This document shows, one piece after another, positions 18,095 to 26,769 of a DNA stretch of 39,436 bases. The notes under the pieces are model-generated. The model saw only the letters and a list, made by a program, of their open reading frames with translations, did not search any database and was not told the DNA's origin. Numbering within the stretch: position 1 is the stretch's first letter; each line of letters opens with the position of its first letter. The position numbers and the translations under genes were made by a program. Source of the DNA: Nitratifractor sp. (GTDB lineage Bacteria; Campylobacterota; Campylobacteria; Campylobacterales; Sulfurovaceae); contig NZ_WFQN01000030.1 of NCBI RefSeq assembly GCF_015487065.1, positions 1 to 39,436 of the forward strand, in the 5' to 3' direction.

Positions 18095-19690
18095 ATGAGT
18101 TACGGATTACGAATCAGCGGTTTTTTCCTTTTGACATTCTGTTTTTCGTACGGGGTCACCCCTGCGATGCTTCATTCTACCCCGGAGACTCTTTCGGTTC
18201 ATATGACCAAAAAGATGACCATGATTATTGAAGAGCCTGTCAGCAAATCTTCGCCTCTCTCCTTATTGAAGGACCGAGGGGAGGATTTTGATTCGGAAAC
18301 GCTGCCGCCGCAAAATCCTTTTGCCATACATTGTGATGAGAATCAAAGCGTACAGGAGCATGTCAAAACTGTCGAAAAGCCTCAGGCCAAAGAGCTCTAT
18401 CTCACCTTTGATGACGGTCCGCTCAAGGGGACGGGAAATGTCTTGAAAATCCTGAAAGAGGAGGGGGTTCCCGCGACAATGTTTTGCGTCGGTCGGCATG
18501 CCCGGTTGCATCCCGCACTCTTCCGTCAGGAGCTTGCGATGCCCAATCTTCTGATCGCCAACCATACCTTTTCTCATGCCAACGGACACTACAGCCGCTA
18601 TTACAGTGATACCTTCGGCCTCCTGAGCGATGTGGAACATGCCCAAATCATTCTCGGCGGTCGGAAATATCTTCGTCTGGCCGGACGCAATGTCTGGCGT
18701 TTGCCGGAAGTCGCACGGAACGACCGGGCGATTATGGCCCTCCGTGGACCTCGGGAAGTGCCGAAATACGATGCCCTTGCCCGGGAAGGCTACTTCATCT
18801 ACGGATGGGATGTGGAGTGGCACTTCAATCACCGTAACGATCATCCTGTCGAGAGCCCGGAATCCCTCGCGGCCTGCATCGACAGACTCTACCGTCACGG
18901 CCGTCTCGCCCGACAGGGCAAAGTTGTGCTGCTCGCCCATGACTTTATGTTCCGTAGCCGTCAAACGGCAGATGAACTCCGCCGTTTTATCCGTTTGATG
19001 AAAGCAAGAGGTTGGCATTTCAAAACGATCAACCGTTACAGCCGGCTGCGCCCCGAGCCGCTCTATGTCGCCAAATATTACGGGAAGGATAGGAAAACTT
19101 TCGCCGCCGCCTCCAATGAGCAGCCGCTTCGCCCAAAGAGCCGTGTCTTACCCCATGCCGTCTCCGCCGATACCCCTTCAAAGGTGACAGCGGTTTCCGC
19201 CTCGGTCGCCGACCGGAAGGAAAAATTAAATTTCGGCACCCATCCTTCGCAGCGGAGAACGCCCACACAGGATCCCCGCTCCCGGCAAAGCCTCCTGACG
19301 AATGCTATCCGACACTACGATGCTGCCAAAGTGGACCGTTTGCTTCGCCGGGGTGTCTCAATCAACCAGCCGGATCCCTTCGGCCATACCGCACTCAACA
19401 CCGCCGTACGAGCCAACAGTCTGCTCCTGGTCAAGAAACTTCTGGCCAACGGTGCTAGTCTCAATCAAAAAGATGCTTCGGGAAGCAATGCGCTTCAGAC
19501 CGCCCGGCGTTTCAAACGCCGGGCTATCGAAAACTATCTGCTCCATTTCGCCCAAAAACAGACGACTCCGCTTCCATTGAGCCGAAGGAGCCAAGCTCTT
19601 AACACTCCTCCCATTGCCGTCATCCAACCTAAACGGATAAATCCGCTCAAAATGTTGAATCAAGCGGGCGGATCAACTCCCTGGAATTGA
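18095..19690 (+). CDS. Polysaccharide deacetylase (NodB-like) with C-terminal ankyrin repeats
   Basis: ELYLTFDDGPLKGTGNVLKILKEEGVPATMFCVGRHA, NHTFSHANGHY, YFIYGWDVEWHF, VVLLAHDFMFR; then LLTNAIRHYDAAKVDRLLRRGVSINQPDPFGHTALNTAVRANSLLLVKKLLANGASLNQKDASGSNALQTA. Confidence 0.88.
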   Translation: MSYGLRISGFFLLTFCFSYGVTPAMLHSTPETLSVHMTKKMTMIIEEPVSKSSPLSLLKDRGEDFDSETLPPQNPFAIHCDENQSVQEHVKTVEKPQAKELYLTFDDGPLKGTGNVLKILKEEGVPATMFCVGRHARLHPALFRQELAMPNLLIANHTFSHANGHYSRYYSDTFGLLSDVEHAQIILGGRKYLRLAGRNVWRLPEVARNDRAIMALRGPREVPKYDALAREGYFIYGWDVEWHFNHRNDHPVESPESLAACIDRLYRHGRLARQGKVVLLAHDFMFRSRQTADELRRFIRLMKARGWHFKTINRYSRLRPEPLYVAKYYGKDRKTFAAASNEQPLRPKSRVLPHAVSADTPSKVTAVSASVADRKEKLNFGTHPSQRRTPTQDPRSRQSLLTNAIRHYDAAKVDRLLRRGVSINQPDPFGHTALNTAVRANSLLLVKKLLANGASLNQKDASGSNALQTARRFKRRAIENYLLHFAQKQTTPLPLSRRSQALNTPPIAVIQPKRINPLKMLNQAGGSTPWN

Positions 19691-19788
19691 ATAAACACAT
19701 GTTACTTATTAGAATTAAATTACTTGCTGTTTCTAAGAATTTGAGCTAGATCAATTCAAATAATCAAAATTTGGCTTATACTAAAAAT

Positions 19789-20682
19789 ATGAAAAGAAAA
19801 ACGATACTGGTGATTGATGACGAAGTCGTCAATCTCGACATACTCTCGGAATTATTGGATCGTTTCGACGTCATCGACGTTACCTCCGGCGAAGAAGCCC
19901 TGGAGATCCTGGCCAAAGAGAAGATCGATTTGATCCTGTTGGATATCCTCATGCCGGGAATGGATGGGTACGAAATCTGCCGTATGATCAAAGCCGACAA
20001 AAGTTTACGACATATTCCCATCATTTTCATCACGTCGAAAAACGACGATGAATCCATTGAACATGCTTACGAAATCGGGGCCAGCGACTACATCACCAAA
20101 CCGTTTCGTCATCGGGAACTCCTGGCAAGGGTGGGCAACGCCCTGCGAATCCAGGAACTGCAGGAGGAACTGCGTCTGCTCGCCTCGATCGACCCTATGA
20201 CCCGGCTCTATAATCGCCGCTACTTTACCACAATGGCCGACAAGATCCTCAAACTGGCCCGCCGGGAACACCATCCGCTCTCCCTGGCCATTTTGGATAT
20301 CGACCGCTTCAAACAGATCAACGACACCTACGGCCACCAGACGGGAGATCGGGTCATTACCGCACTTTCGGAGAAGCTGACGGAACGCTACCGGGAGAGT
20401 GATCTACTCTGCCGTTTCGGCGGAGAGGAGTTTGTGATTCTGATGCCCAATACCGAGCAGGATGTGGCGGTGCTTTTGGCGGAACGTACCCGCAAAGAGA
20501 TAGAAAAACTCCAAATCCCCTATGGAGACGGGGCTGTCTCCATGACGGTCAGTATCGGAGTCTCCCAGGTGGACCTGGAGGGAGAAGAGACGCTTGATCC
20601 GGTACTCAAACGGGCTGATGACGCACTCTACGCAGCCAAAAACCAAGGTCGAAATCGGGTTTGTACCCCTCTCGATACCTGA
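19789..20682 (+). CDS. Response regulator with GGDEF (diguanylate cyclase) domain
   Basis: REC: TILVIDDEVVNLDILSELL...LILLDILMPGMDGYEICRMI...YITKPFRHRELLARV; GGDEF: DPMTRLYNRRYF...LLCRFGGEEFVILMPNT (GGEEF active-site motif). Confidence 0.93.
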   Translation: MKRKTILVIDDEVVNLDILSELLDRFDVIDVTSGEEALEILAKEKIDLILLDILMPGMDGYEICRMIKADKSLRHIPIIFITSKNDDESIEHAYEIGASDYITKPFRHRELLARVGNALRIQELQEELRLLASIDPMTRLYNRRYFTTMADKILKLARREHHPLSLAILDIDRFKQINDTYGHQTGDRVITALSEKLTERYRESDLLCRFGGEEFVILMPNTEQDVAVLLAERTRKEIEKLQIPYGDGAVSMTVSIGVSQVDLEGEETLDPVLKRADDALYAAKNQGRNRVCTPLDT

Positions 20683-20726
20683 ATCGAATCGTGTGAAAGA
20701 TTCCAAGTGACGGGATATATTGACTG

Positions 20727-23700
20727 ATGAAACATCTTGTAACCTGCTATCGCGACCCTGAAGCGTGGAACAGCCTCTGCTCCCGGGAAGGGATCGTCGA
20801 CTCTCCCTCCCTGTTGATTCAGGCCTTTTGCGGTGATCCCGATCCCCTGAAACTCGATGTCCTGCGAAAAGATTTGGCCCGGTATTTCCCTCAGGCAGTG
20901 ATTCTCGGGACCAGTACCGACGGCGGAATCTGCGGAAGCGAAGTGATCCTGGATCAAAACGTATTGAGCTTTACGCTTTTTGAAAAGACCTCTCTCCGGA
21001 GTCACCTTATCGAAGAGATAGAAGAGTTTGAAACGGCGGGCAGAGCCGTAGCCCAAAGCCTGATCGACAATGAGACCCGGGTGATTATCGCTTTTATCGA
21101 CGGGTTGGAAGGCGACGGAGACGCCTTTGTTCAGGGAATCGCTTCCGTAGATGAAGCCGTGCATGTCGCCGGCGGTTTGTCGGGCGATTCCGCCCGCTTC
21201 GAGGGGACCTATGTTTTCGATAGGAATCGTGTGGTACGCGGAGGCGCCGTCGCCGTGGCGCTCAGCTCTCCGTCATTGACGGTGACGAACCGCTACAGTT
21301 TCAACTGGAACCCTATCGGTCGACGCCTACGGATCACCTCGGCGGAAGGCAATGTGGTTCATACTATCGACGATCGGCCTGCCCGGGAGATCTACGCCTA
21401 TTATCTGGGGGAGGAGGTCGCCCGGAGACTTCCGGAGACGGGAATCGAATTTCCTCTGATTATGGAACGGGAGGGACAGACGATCGCCCGAGCGGTGATC
21501 AATACGCTTCAGGACGGTTCCCTGGTTTTCGCCGGGAAGTTTCGTGAGGGGGATGAAGTGCAGTTCGGCTACGGCAATGCCGAGCTGATCCTGGATGCGG
21601 CTCCTGAACTGGCCCTGGATCTGGCCCGCCAGCCCGTTGAGGCGATCTATATCTACTCCTGTATGGCAAGACGCCGTTTCATGCCCGATACAATCGGCAA
21701 AGAGATCGAACCCTTTGCCATGTTGGCTCCCACGGCCGGTTTTTTTACCTACGGTGAGTTCTACGGTCAGCATCTGCTCAATGAAACCATGACGATTCTT
21801 GCGCTGGGGGAGGGCGGTGATGCTCTTCCGCCGACGAGATCTCTGCCGAAGGAGTTGTCCAGACGGGATCAGCCGTTGCGTTGGACGTTTAGAGCCTTTT
21901 CCCATCTGATCGATGTCTCCACTCGGGAGCTCAATCGACAAAAAGAGGAGTTCCGGACTATTTTTGAACAGAGCAAGGGGGCCATAGCCATTATTGATCC
22001 GGCGGAGGGGCGTTTCCTTCAAGTCAATCCGGCCTATTGCGAGATGACGGGTTATAGCCGCGAAGAGCTTCTCGGACTACACTGTTCCGACTTGACCCGG
22101 GCGGAATATCTCGAAGCTTCCCGGCAGGCCATCTCGAAGGTTTTGGAGCGCGGACATCTGAAAAACTACACCAAAGAGTGCCGACGCAAAGACGGAGAAT
22201 TCATTACCGTCACGCTCTCCATGTCGCTGCTGGAAGATCCCCGGAGAATTCTCATCAACGTGCAGGATGTTACCCAATGGCTTCGCAATCAGCAGGCCCT
22301 CGAAGCGGCCAAACGCAAAGCCGAAGAGGCAACACGGCTCAAGAGTGCCTTCTTGGCCAATATGAGCCATGAGATCCGGACGCCGATGAACGGTATCATG
22401 GGGATGGCTCATCTATTGACCCAATCCGAGCTCAACCCTTCTCAGAAGGAGTATGTCCAGATCATTGAAAACAGCGCCAAGAATCTCCTGGAGATCATCA
22501 ACGATATTTTGGACTTTTCCAAGGTCGAAGCGGGAAAATTGAAACTGGAAGAGGTGGAGTTTGATCTCTTTGAAACGGTCGAAGAGGTTTTGGCGGTTAG
22601 TGAGCCGAGGATCCGGGAAAAGGGCCTGGAGTTGACAGTCCATTACGATTTGGAATTGGGCAAACGCTTTTTGGGTGATCGACTGCGCATCGCCCAGGTT
22701 CTCACCAATCTGCTAAGCAATGCCGTGAAGTTTACCGAACGCGGAGAGATCGCCCTGGATATCGAACGCCGAGGAGCCAACAGGGTCCGTTTTGAAGTGC
22801 ACGATACCGGAATCGGTATGTCTCCGGAGGTGCTTGCCCGGCTTTTTCGGCCCTTTACCCAGGCCGATGTCAGTACGACACGTCGCTACGGAGGGACGGG
22901 ACTGGGACTCTCCATCTCCAAACAGTTGGTGGAGATGATGGGCGGAAAGATCGAAGTGGAGAGTACGCCGGGGGAGGGGAGCACTTTCCGTTTCGAATTG
23001 CCGTTGCAGGAACTCGACCCCCAGGATCGGCACTACAATCTCTTTAGCGGACGACATGTTATGTTGGTAGAGGGAAATGAAGCCTGGCGTGAGATCCTGG
23101 GAGAGATCTTGCGCTCCTTTGATCTGACGGTTGCCTATGCTTACAGCGCTCAAGATGCCTTGGAGAAAGTAGGGCAATGTCGGGAAGACCTTTTCTATGA
23201 TCTGATCCTCATGGATCAAAATCTTCCCGATATCGACGGATTCCTCCTCCTCGAAAAATTTCGCGGTCTTTGCCCCGATGATTCGCTCCTTCCGCCGATC
23301 ATCATGCTCAGCAGTGACCGCCAGGTCCTACTCTCGCCGAAAGTACATGAATCGGGCGCTGAGTATTGCCTCCACAAGCCGGTCAACCCCTCCATCCTCA
23401 ACAATGTGCTCAGCGATCTCTTTTTGGGAACCGATATGATGGGCGAGCAGGCACATCTCGGAGCCCGAGAGAGACGTCTCGGAAAATTCCGACATCTCAA
23501 AGGCCGAATTCTGTTGGTGGAAGATAATCAAACCAATCAGATCATTATCAAAAATCTGCTCAATGCCTATCCGGAGCTACGACTTGAAATCGCACTCCAT
23601 GGCCGGGAGGCGGTCACAATGGTCCATCGCCATCCGGGACGCTACGATTTGATTCTGATGGATATTCAGATGCCGGTGATGGATGGTTACGAAGCGACGC

Positions 23701-24563
23701 GTCGGATCCGCCTGGAAGACCCCAGTGTCCCCATCGTCGCGCTGACGGCCAACGCCCTTCGTGAAAATATAGAAATGACCCGTCGAAGCGGTATGAATGA
23801 TCATCTCAACAAACCGATCGATGTGGAAAAATTCTACGCGGTGATCCATCGCTATCTTGGAACGATGGAAAACGGAGAGACGCTTTCTCCGGGGGGAAGG
23901 GGGCTTCCGGAAGATGAGAGTATTCCTCTGCCTCACTTTCAAAGTATTGACACGGCAAAAGGGCTGCCGCATTTCGGCGGCAACCGACGCCTCTATCGCA
24001 AAATACTCGAACAGTTTCTCAAAAACTATCGAACCGTTGATTGGGAAAACCTTTCAACCGAGGAGATAGAACGCACGGCACATACCCTCAAAGGGCTTAG
24101 CGCCAATATCGGAGCAATGACGTTGAACCGCTACGCTGAAGATTTGGAAAAAGTCCCCGCAGATCACCAGATCAGGAGACGAGTCGATCAAGAGTTGAAA
24201 GCGGTATTGGAAGAGCTTGAACAGGGCTTGCAGTCCGTTGAAAAAAGTGAAAAAGAGACAACGGATAGCGAAAAGTGTGACAGCATCGCCCAAGATGACT
24301 CACCACGGCGCAAACCCAAAATACTTCCCGGACGCAAAAAAGAACTTTTCACACTGCTGAGCCGATACGCGGCCAGGCGACGTTCGCGTCAATGCCGACA
24401 GATTCTTCAGGAGTTTCAAGAGTATCGGCTCAATTCGAGAGATTCGGAATTGATTGATCGACTGGTAAGATTGGTTGAACAACGGGATTATGATGAAATC
24501 GTCAAATTGGTTGAGAGTGCGTTCAAGTCCTCAGCTCAGAGTAATGAGCAGCGTGAGGGATAG
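20727..24563 (+). CDS. FIST-PAS-histidine kinase-REC-REC-HPt hybrid sensor protein
   Basis: FIST N/C region (VILGTSTDGGICG..., VHVAGGLSGDSARFEGTYVF), PAS (IFEQSKGAIAIIDPAEGRFLQVNPAYCEMTGYS), HisKA (FLANMSHEIRTPMNGIMGMAHLL), HATPase (GTGLGLSISKQLVEMMGG), two REC domains (LILMDQNLPDIDG; LILMDIQMPVMDG), HPt (AHTLKGLSANIGA). Confidence 0.93.
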   Translation: MKHLVTCYRDPEAWNSLCSREGIVDSPSLLIQAFCGDPDPLKLDVLRKDLARYFPQAVILGTSTDGGICGSEVILDQNVLSFTLFEKTSLRSHLIEEIEEFETAGRAVAQSLIDNETRVIIAFIDGLEGDGDAFVQGIASVDEAVHVAGGLSGDSARFEGTYVFDRNRVVRGGAVAVALSSPSLTVTNRYSFNWNPIGRRLRITSAEGNVVHTIDDRPAREIYAYYLGEEVARRLPETGIEFPLIMEREGQTIARAVINTLQDGSLVFAGKFREGDEVQFGYGNAELILDAAPELALDLARQPVEAIYIYSCMARRRFMPDTIGKEIEPFAMLAPTAGFFTYGEFYGQHLLNETMTILALGEGGDALPPTRSLPKELSRRDQPLRWTFRAFSHLIDVSTRELNRQKEEFRTIFEQSKGAIAIIDPAEGRFLQVNPAYCEMTGYSREELLGLHCSDLTRAEYLEASRQAISKVLERGHLKNYTKECRRKDGEFITVTLSMSLLEDPRRILINVQDVTQWLRNQQALEAAKRKAEEATRLKSAFLANMSHEIRTPMNGIMGMAHLLTQSELNPSQKEYVQIIENSAKNLLEIINDILDFSKVEAGKLKLEEVEFDLFETVEEVLAVSEPRIREKGLELTVHYDLELGKRFLGDRLRIAQVLTNLLSNAVKFTERGEIALDIERRGANRVRFEVHDTGIGMSPEVLARLFRPFTQADVSTTRRYGGTGLGLSISKQLVEMMGGKIEVESTPGEGSTFRFELPLQELDPQDRHYNLFSGRHVMLVEGNEAWREILGEILRSFDLTVAYAYSAQDALEKVGQCREDLFYDLILMDQNLPDIDGFLLLEKFRGLCPDDSLLPPIIMLSSDRQVLLSPKVHESGAEYCLHKPVNPSILNNVLSDLFLGTDMMGEQAHLGARERRLGKFRHLKGRILLVEDNQTNQIIIKNLLNAYPELRLEIALHGREAVTMVHRHPGRYDLILMDIQMPVMDGYEATRRIRLEDPSVPIVALTANALRENIEMTRRSGMNDHLNKPIDVEKFYAVIHRYLGTMENGETLSPGGRGLPEDESIPLPHFQSIDTAKGLPHFGGNRRLYRKILEQFLKNYRTVDWENLSTEEIERTAHTLKGLSANIGAMTLNRYAEDLEKVPADHQIRRRVDQELKAVLEELEQGLQSVEKSEKETTDSEKCDSIAQDDSPRRKPKILPGRKKELFTLLSRYAARRRSRQCRQILQEFQEYRLNSRDSELIDRLVRLVEQRDYDEIVKLVESAFKSSAQSNEQREG

Positions 24564-24827
24564 TCGCTGACTCCTTCATTAAGGATCTTGAAGATAACGA
24601 CTTGATCAACTGATCGGTAGGAGTCGGTGCACGAAGAGAGTGGATATTATGTCTGGTTAACATAATATATATTCTATCTAATAAACAACATAGCAGAATT
24701 GACGCTTCGACGGTATTCAATAACAAAGGTTTGAGCTAGCGACTTGGTGCGGTGATGATTTTGGAAACCCGAGGCTAAGTTCATACACAGACATTCATGA
24801 GTTTGAGGGAATCTCCTCACAGCGGAT

Positions 24828-24938
24828 TTATCCAGGCTTCCAGGAACATGGGTTCTCTTTTATTTGAAAAGTGTCCTTGTCGATAGTAGATTTCAAAGGC
24901 CTATCTCCGCCAGCATTTCTCAATTCCCACTTTTGCAT
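24828..24938 (-). pseudogene. Short leftward ORF, possible remnant of a gene divergent from tetR
   Basis: 36-aa ORF MQKWELRNAGGDRPLKSTIDKDTFQIKENPCSWKPG* preceded by GGGAGG 6 nt before ATG; starts about 45 bp from the first palindromic operator. Confidence 0.3.
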
Positions 24939-24983
24939 TTGTTGCCTCCCAAAATAGATCATACGATACCAATGCAGATGAAG

Positions 24984-25126
24984 TGAACAAGTGTTCATAT
25001 TGGATCAACCCTAATATACTGTGATGTGAACATTTGTTCATTTCAGGAAAAAGGACTTATATTCCGTTATGAACAAATGTTCATAACGAATTCCTTCCTC
25101 ACCCTTGACTTATGAACATTTGTTCA
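24984..25126. promoter_or_regulatory. Array of four palindromic operator candidates, 43-bp period
   Basis: TGAACA-NN-TGTTCA at 24984-24997, 25027-25040, 25070-25083 and 25113-25126; start-to-start spacing exactly 43 bp each time. Third copy extends to CGTTATGAACAAATGTTCATAACG (25065-25088). Confidence 0.9.
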
Positions 25127-25133
25127 TTATAAT
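25105..25133 (+). promoter_or_regulatory. Sigma70-type promoter for tetR with operator in the spacer
   Basis: TTGACT (25105-25110), 17-bp spacer, TATAAT (25128-25133); operator copy 4 lies inside the spacer. Confidence 0.85.
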
Positions 25134-25162
25134 ATATAAAAACATCTCAAAAGGGCCATTTT

Positions 25163-25795
25163 ATGGACAATAAAAGCAAGAGCACCAAAGAGAAGATTCT
25201 AGAGGAATCTCTCGCTCTCTTCTCCGAGAAGGGGTACAAGGCCACGACGGTGCGGGATATCGCCGGGAAGGTCGGTATACGACAAGGGGCTATCTACAAC
25301 CATTTCAAAAACAAGGAAGAGATCCTGCAGACACTGGTCAACAACCTCACCGAATCGGCCCTGGTACATCTTTTTGAGGAGGAATCGCAGAGCAAAACGG
25401 GCAAACAGCTTCTTGCGCGTATCGCCACCACTTTCAAGCTCATCAGTTTCGATCCCCGCAATGAAGCCCTCTTCCGCCTGATGATGCAGGAGCTCTTTCG
25501 TAACGAGAAGATCCGCGATCTTTACCATGAACACTTCTATCAGCAGAATGTCAAGCGACTCTCTTCTCTGCTCTTTCAGATGATGCAGGAGGAGCAGATC
25601 CGCTCCTCGGATCCGCTTTTGCTTGCCAACGAGTTCTTCGCTCCGCTTTTTTATTATCAGATGCAGGTTGTTCTGCTCAAAATGGACGGCAAATCTACCT
25701 CTTCTGCGGTTACGATGTTTGAAAAGCATGTGGATCTCTTTTGGGATTCGATCCGAATCCAGGAGAACGAGACGATAAAAAAGACCCTTTTCTGA
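25163..25795 (+). CDS. TetR/AcrR-family transcriptional regulator
   Basis: STKEKILEESLALFSEKGYKATTVRDIAGKVGIRQGAIYNHFKNKEEIL: classic TetR N-terminal HTH. Confidence 0.95.
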   Translation: MDNKSKSTKEKILEESLALFSEKGYKATTVRDIAGKVGIRQGAIYNHFKNKEEILQTLVNNLTESALVHLFEEESQSKTGKQLLARIATTFKLISFDPRNEALFRLMMQELFRNEKIRDLYHEHFYQQNVKRLSSLLFQMMQEEQIRSSDPLLLANEFFAPLFYYQMQVVLLKMDGKSTSSAVTMFEKHVDLFWDSIRIQENETIKKTLF

Positions 25796-25921
25796 CATCT
25801 TGTCGAGAATTTGATTCAGGAGCCACTGTATATAATGGCTTTTTCCAGAAGTTTTTTAGAGCCTTCAATTGATATTATTATTGATTGAATCTTATATTAA
25901 AACATATTAATAGGAATAAAT

Positions 25922-26536
25922 ATGAATAAAGATCATTTTGAAGTACGATCCGCCGGATACGACGAAACCGACTATCGACTGCGTTACGTCGATGAGATGG
26001 CCGAAGTGATACGGAAGCATCTGCCGCTGAGTCCGGCAATGCATCTGCTGGACTTCGGTGCAGGGACCGGGCTGCTGACAGAGCGGATCGCTCCGGAGGT
26101 CTCGGAGATCACCGCCGTGGATATCTCCCCTTCGATGATCTCCCAGCTGCAGGAAAAATCTCATCTACTCCCCTGCCGCCTCTCACTCCTTCAGCAGGAT
26201 CTCTGCCGGGATGAACTCCCCGAGATCCGGGTGGACGGAATTGTCTCCACGATGACCCTGCATCATATCGAAGATGTCCCCGTACTCTTTCGCCACCTGC
26301 TGACACTGCTCAAACCGGGAGGCTTCGCCGCCTTTTGTGATATCGACACCGAAGACGGCAGTTTCCATACACTTGATACGGGAGTGAAACATTTGGGATT
26401 CGATCGGGAGGAGATAGTGCAGTGGTTGAAAGAGGCAGGGTTTGAGAATGTCGAAATACGGGATGCGACGGTCATCCGCAAGCCCCAGGGAGACTACTCC
26501 GCTTTTCTTCTGAGCGGGTATCGTCCGCAGAGCTGA
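25922..26536 (+). CDS. Class I SAM-dependent methyltransferase
   Basis: HLLDFGAGTGLLTERIAPEVSEITAVDISPSMISQL; DGIVSTMTLHHIEDV; LLKPGGFAAFCDID. Confidence 0.93.
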   Translation: MNKDHFEVRSAGYDETDYRLRYVDEMAEVIRKHLPLSPAMHLLDFGAGTGLLTERIAPEVSEITAVDISPSMISQLQEKSHLLPCRLSLLQQDLCRDELPEIRVDGIVSTMTLHHIEDVPVLFRHLLTLLKPGGFAAFCDIDTEDGSFHTLDTGVKHLGFDREEIVQWLKEAGFENVEIRDATVIRKPQGDYSAFLLSGYRPQS

Positions 26537-26538
26537 GC

Positions 26539-26742
26539 TCAGATCAGGCCGAGTTCTTCCAGGAGGGCCTCGATTTTGGGAGAGATTTCGGCCAGTTTTT
26601 CATAGAGGGTGCCGAAAGCTTTATCCTCGGCGTACCACTCTTCGATATGTTTCCAGGCGTTGCTCTTCTCCTCTTCACTCAGATCCGCTTTGTTGATGGC
26701 ATCTTTGATCTTCTCCAGATGCTCGACACGTTTGTTGCTCAT
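26539..26742 (-). CDS. Small hypothetical protein (67 aa, helical)
   Basis: MSNKRVEHLEKIKDAINKADLSEEEKSNAWKHIEEWYAEDKAFGTLYEKLAEISPKIEALLEELGLI; AGGAA-type RBS upstream; fits between neighbours without overlap. Confidence 0.7.
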   Translation of the reverse strand: MSNKRVEHLEKIKDAINKADLSEEEKSNAWKHIEEWYAEDKAFGTLYEKLAEISPKIEALLEELGLI

Positions 26743-26769
26743 GCTCTTCCTTTTTTTGATTGAATTATA

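Noticed and set aside
24644-24668. Inverted repeat ATATTATG-N9-CATAATAT
   Set aside because: AT-only short stem without a U-tract; could be chance in an AT-rich intergenic region.
24984-25126. Evenly spaced repeats considered as a mini CRISPR array
   Set aside because: Repeats are 14-bp perfect palindromes in a promoter region with 29-bp intervals and no cas genes; a TetR operator array explains them better.
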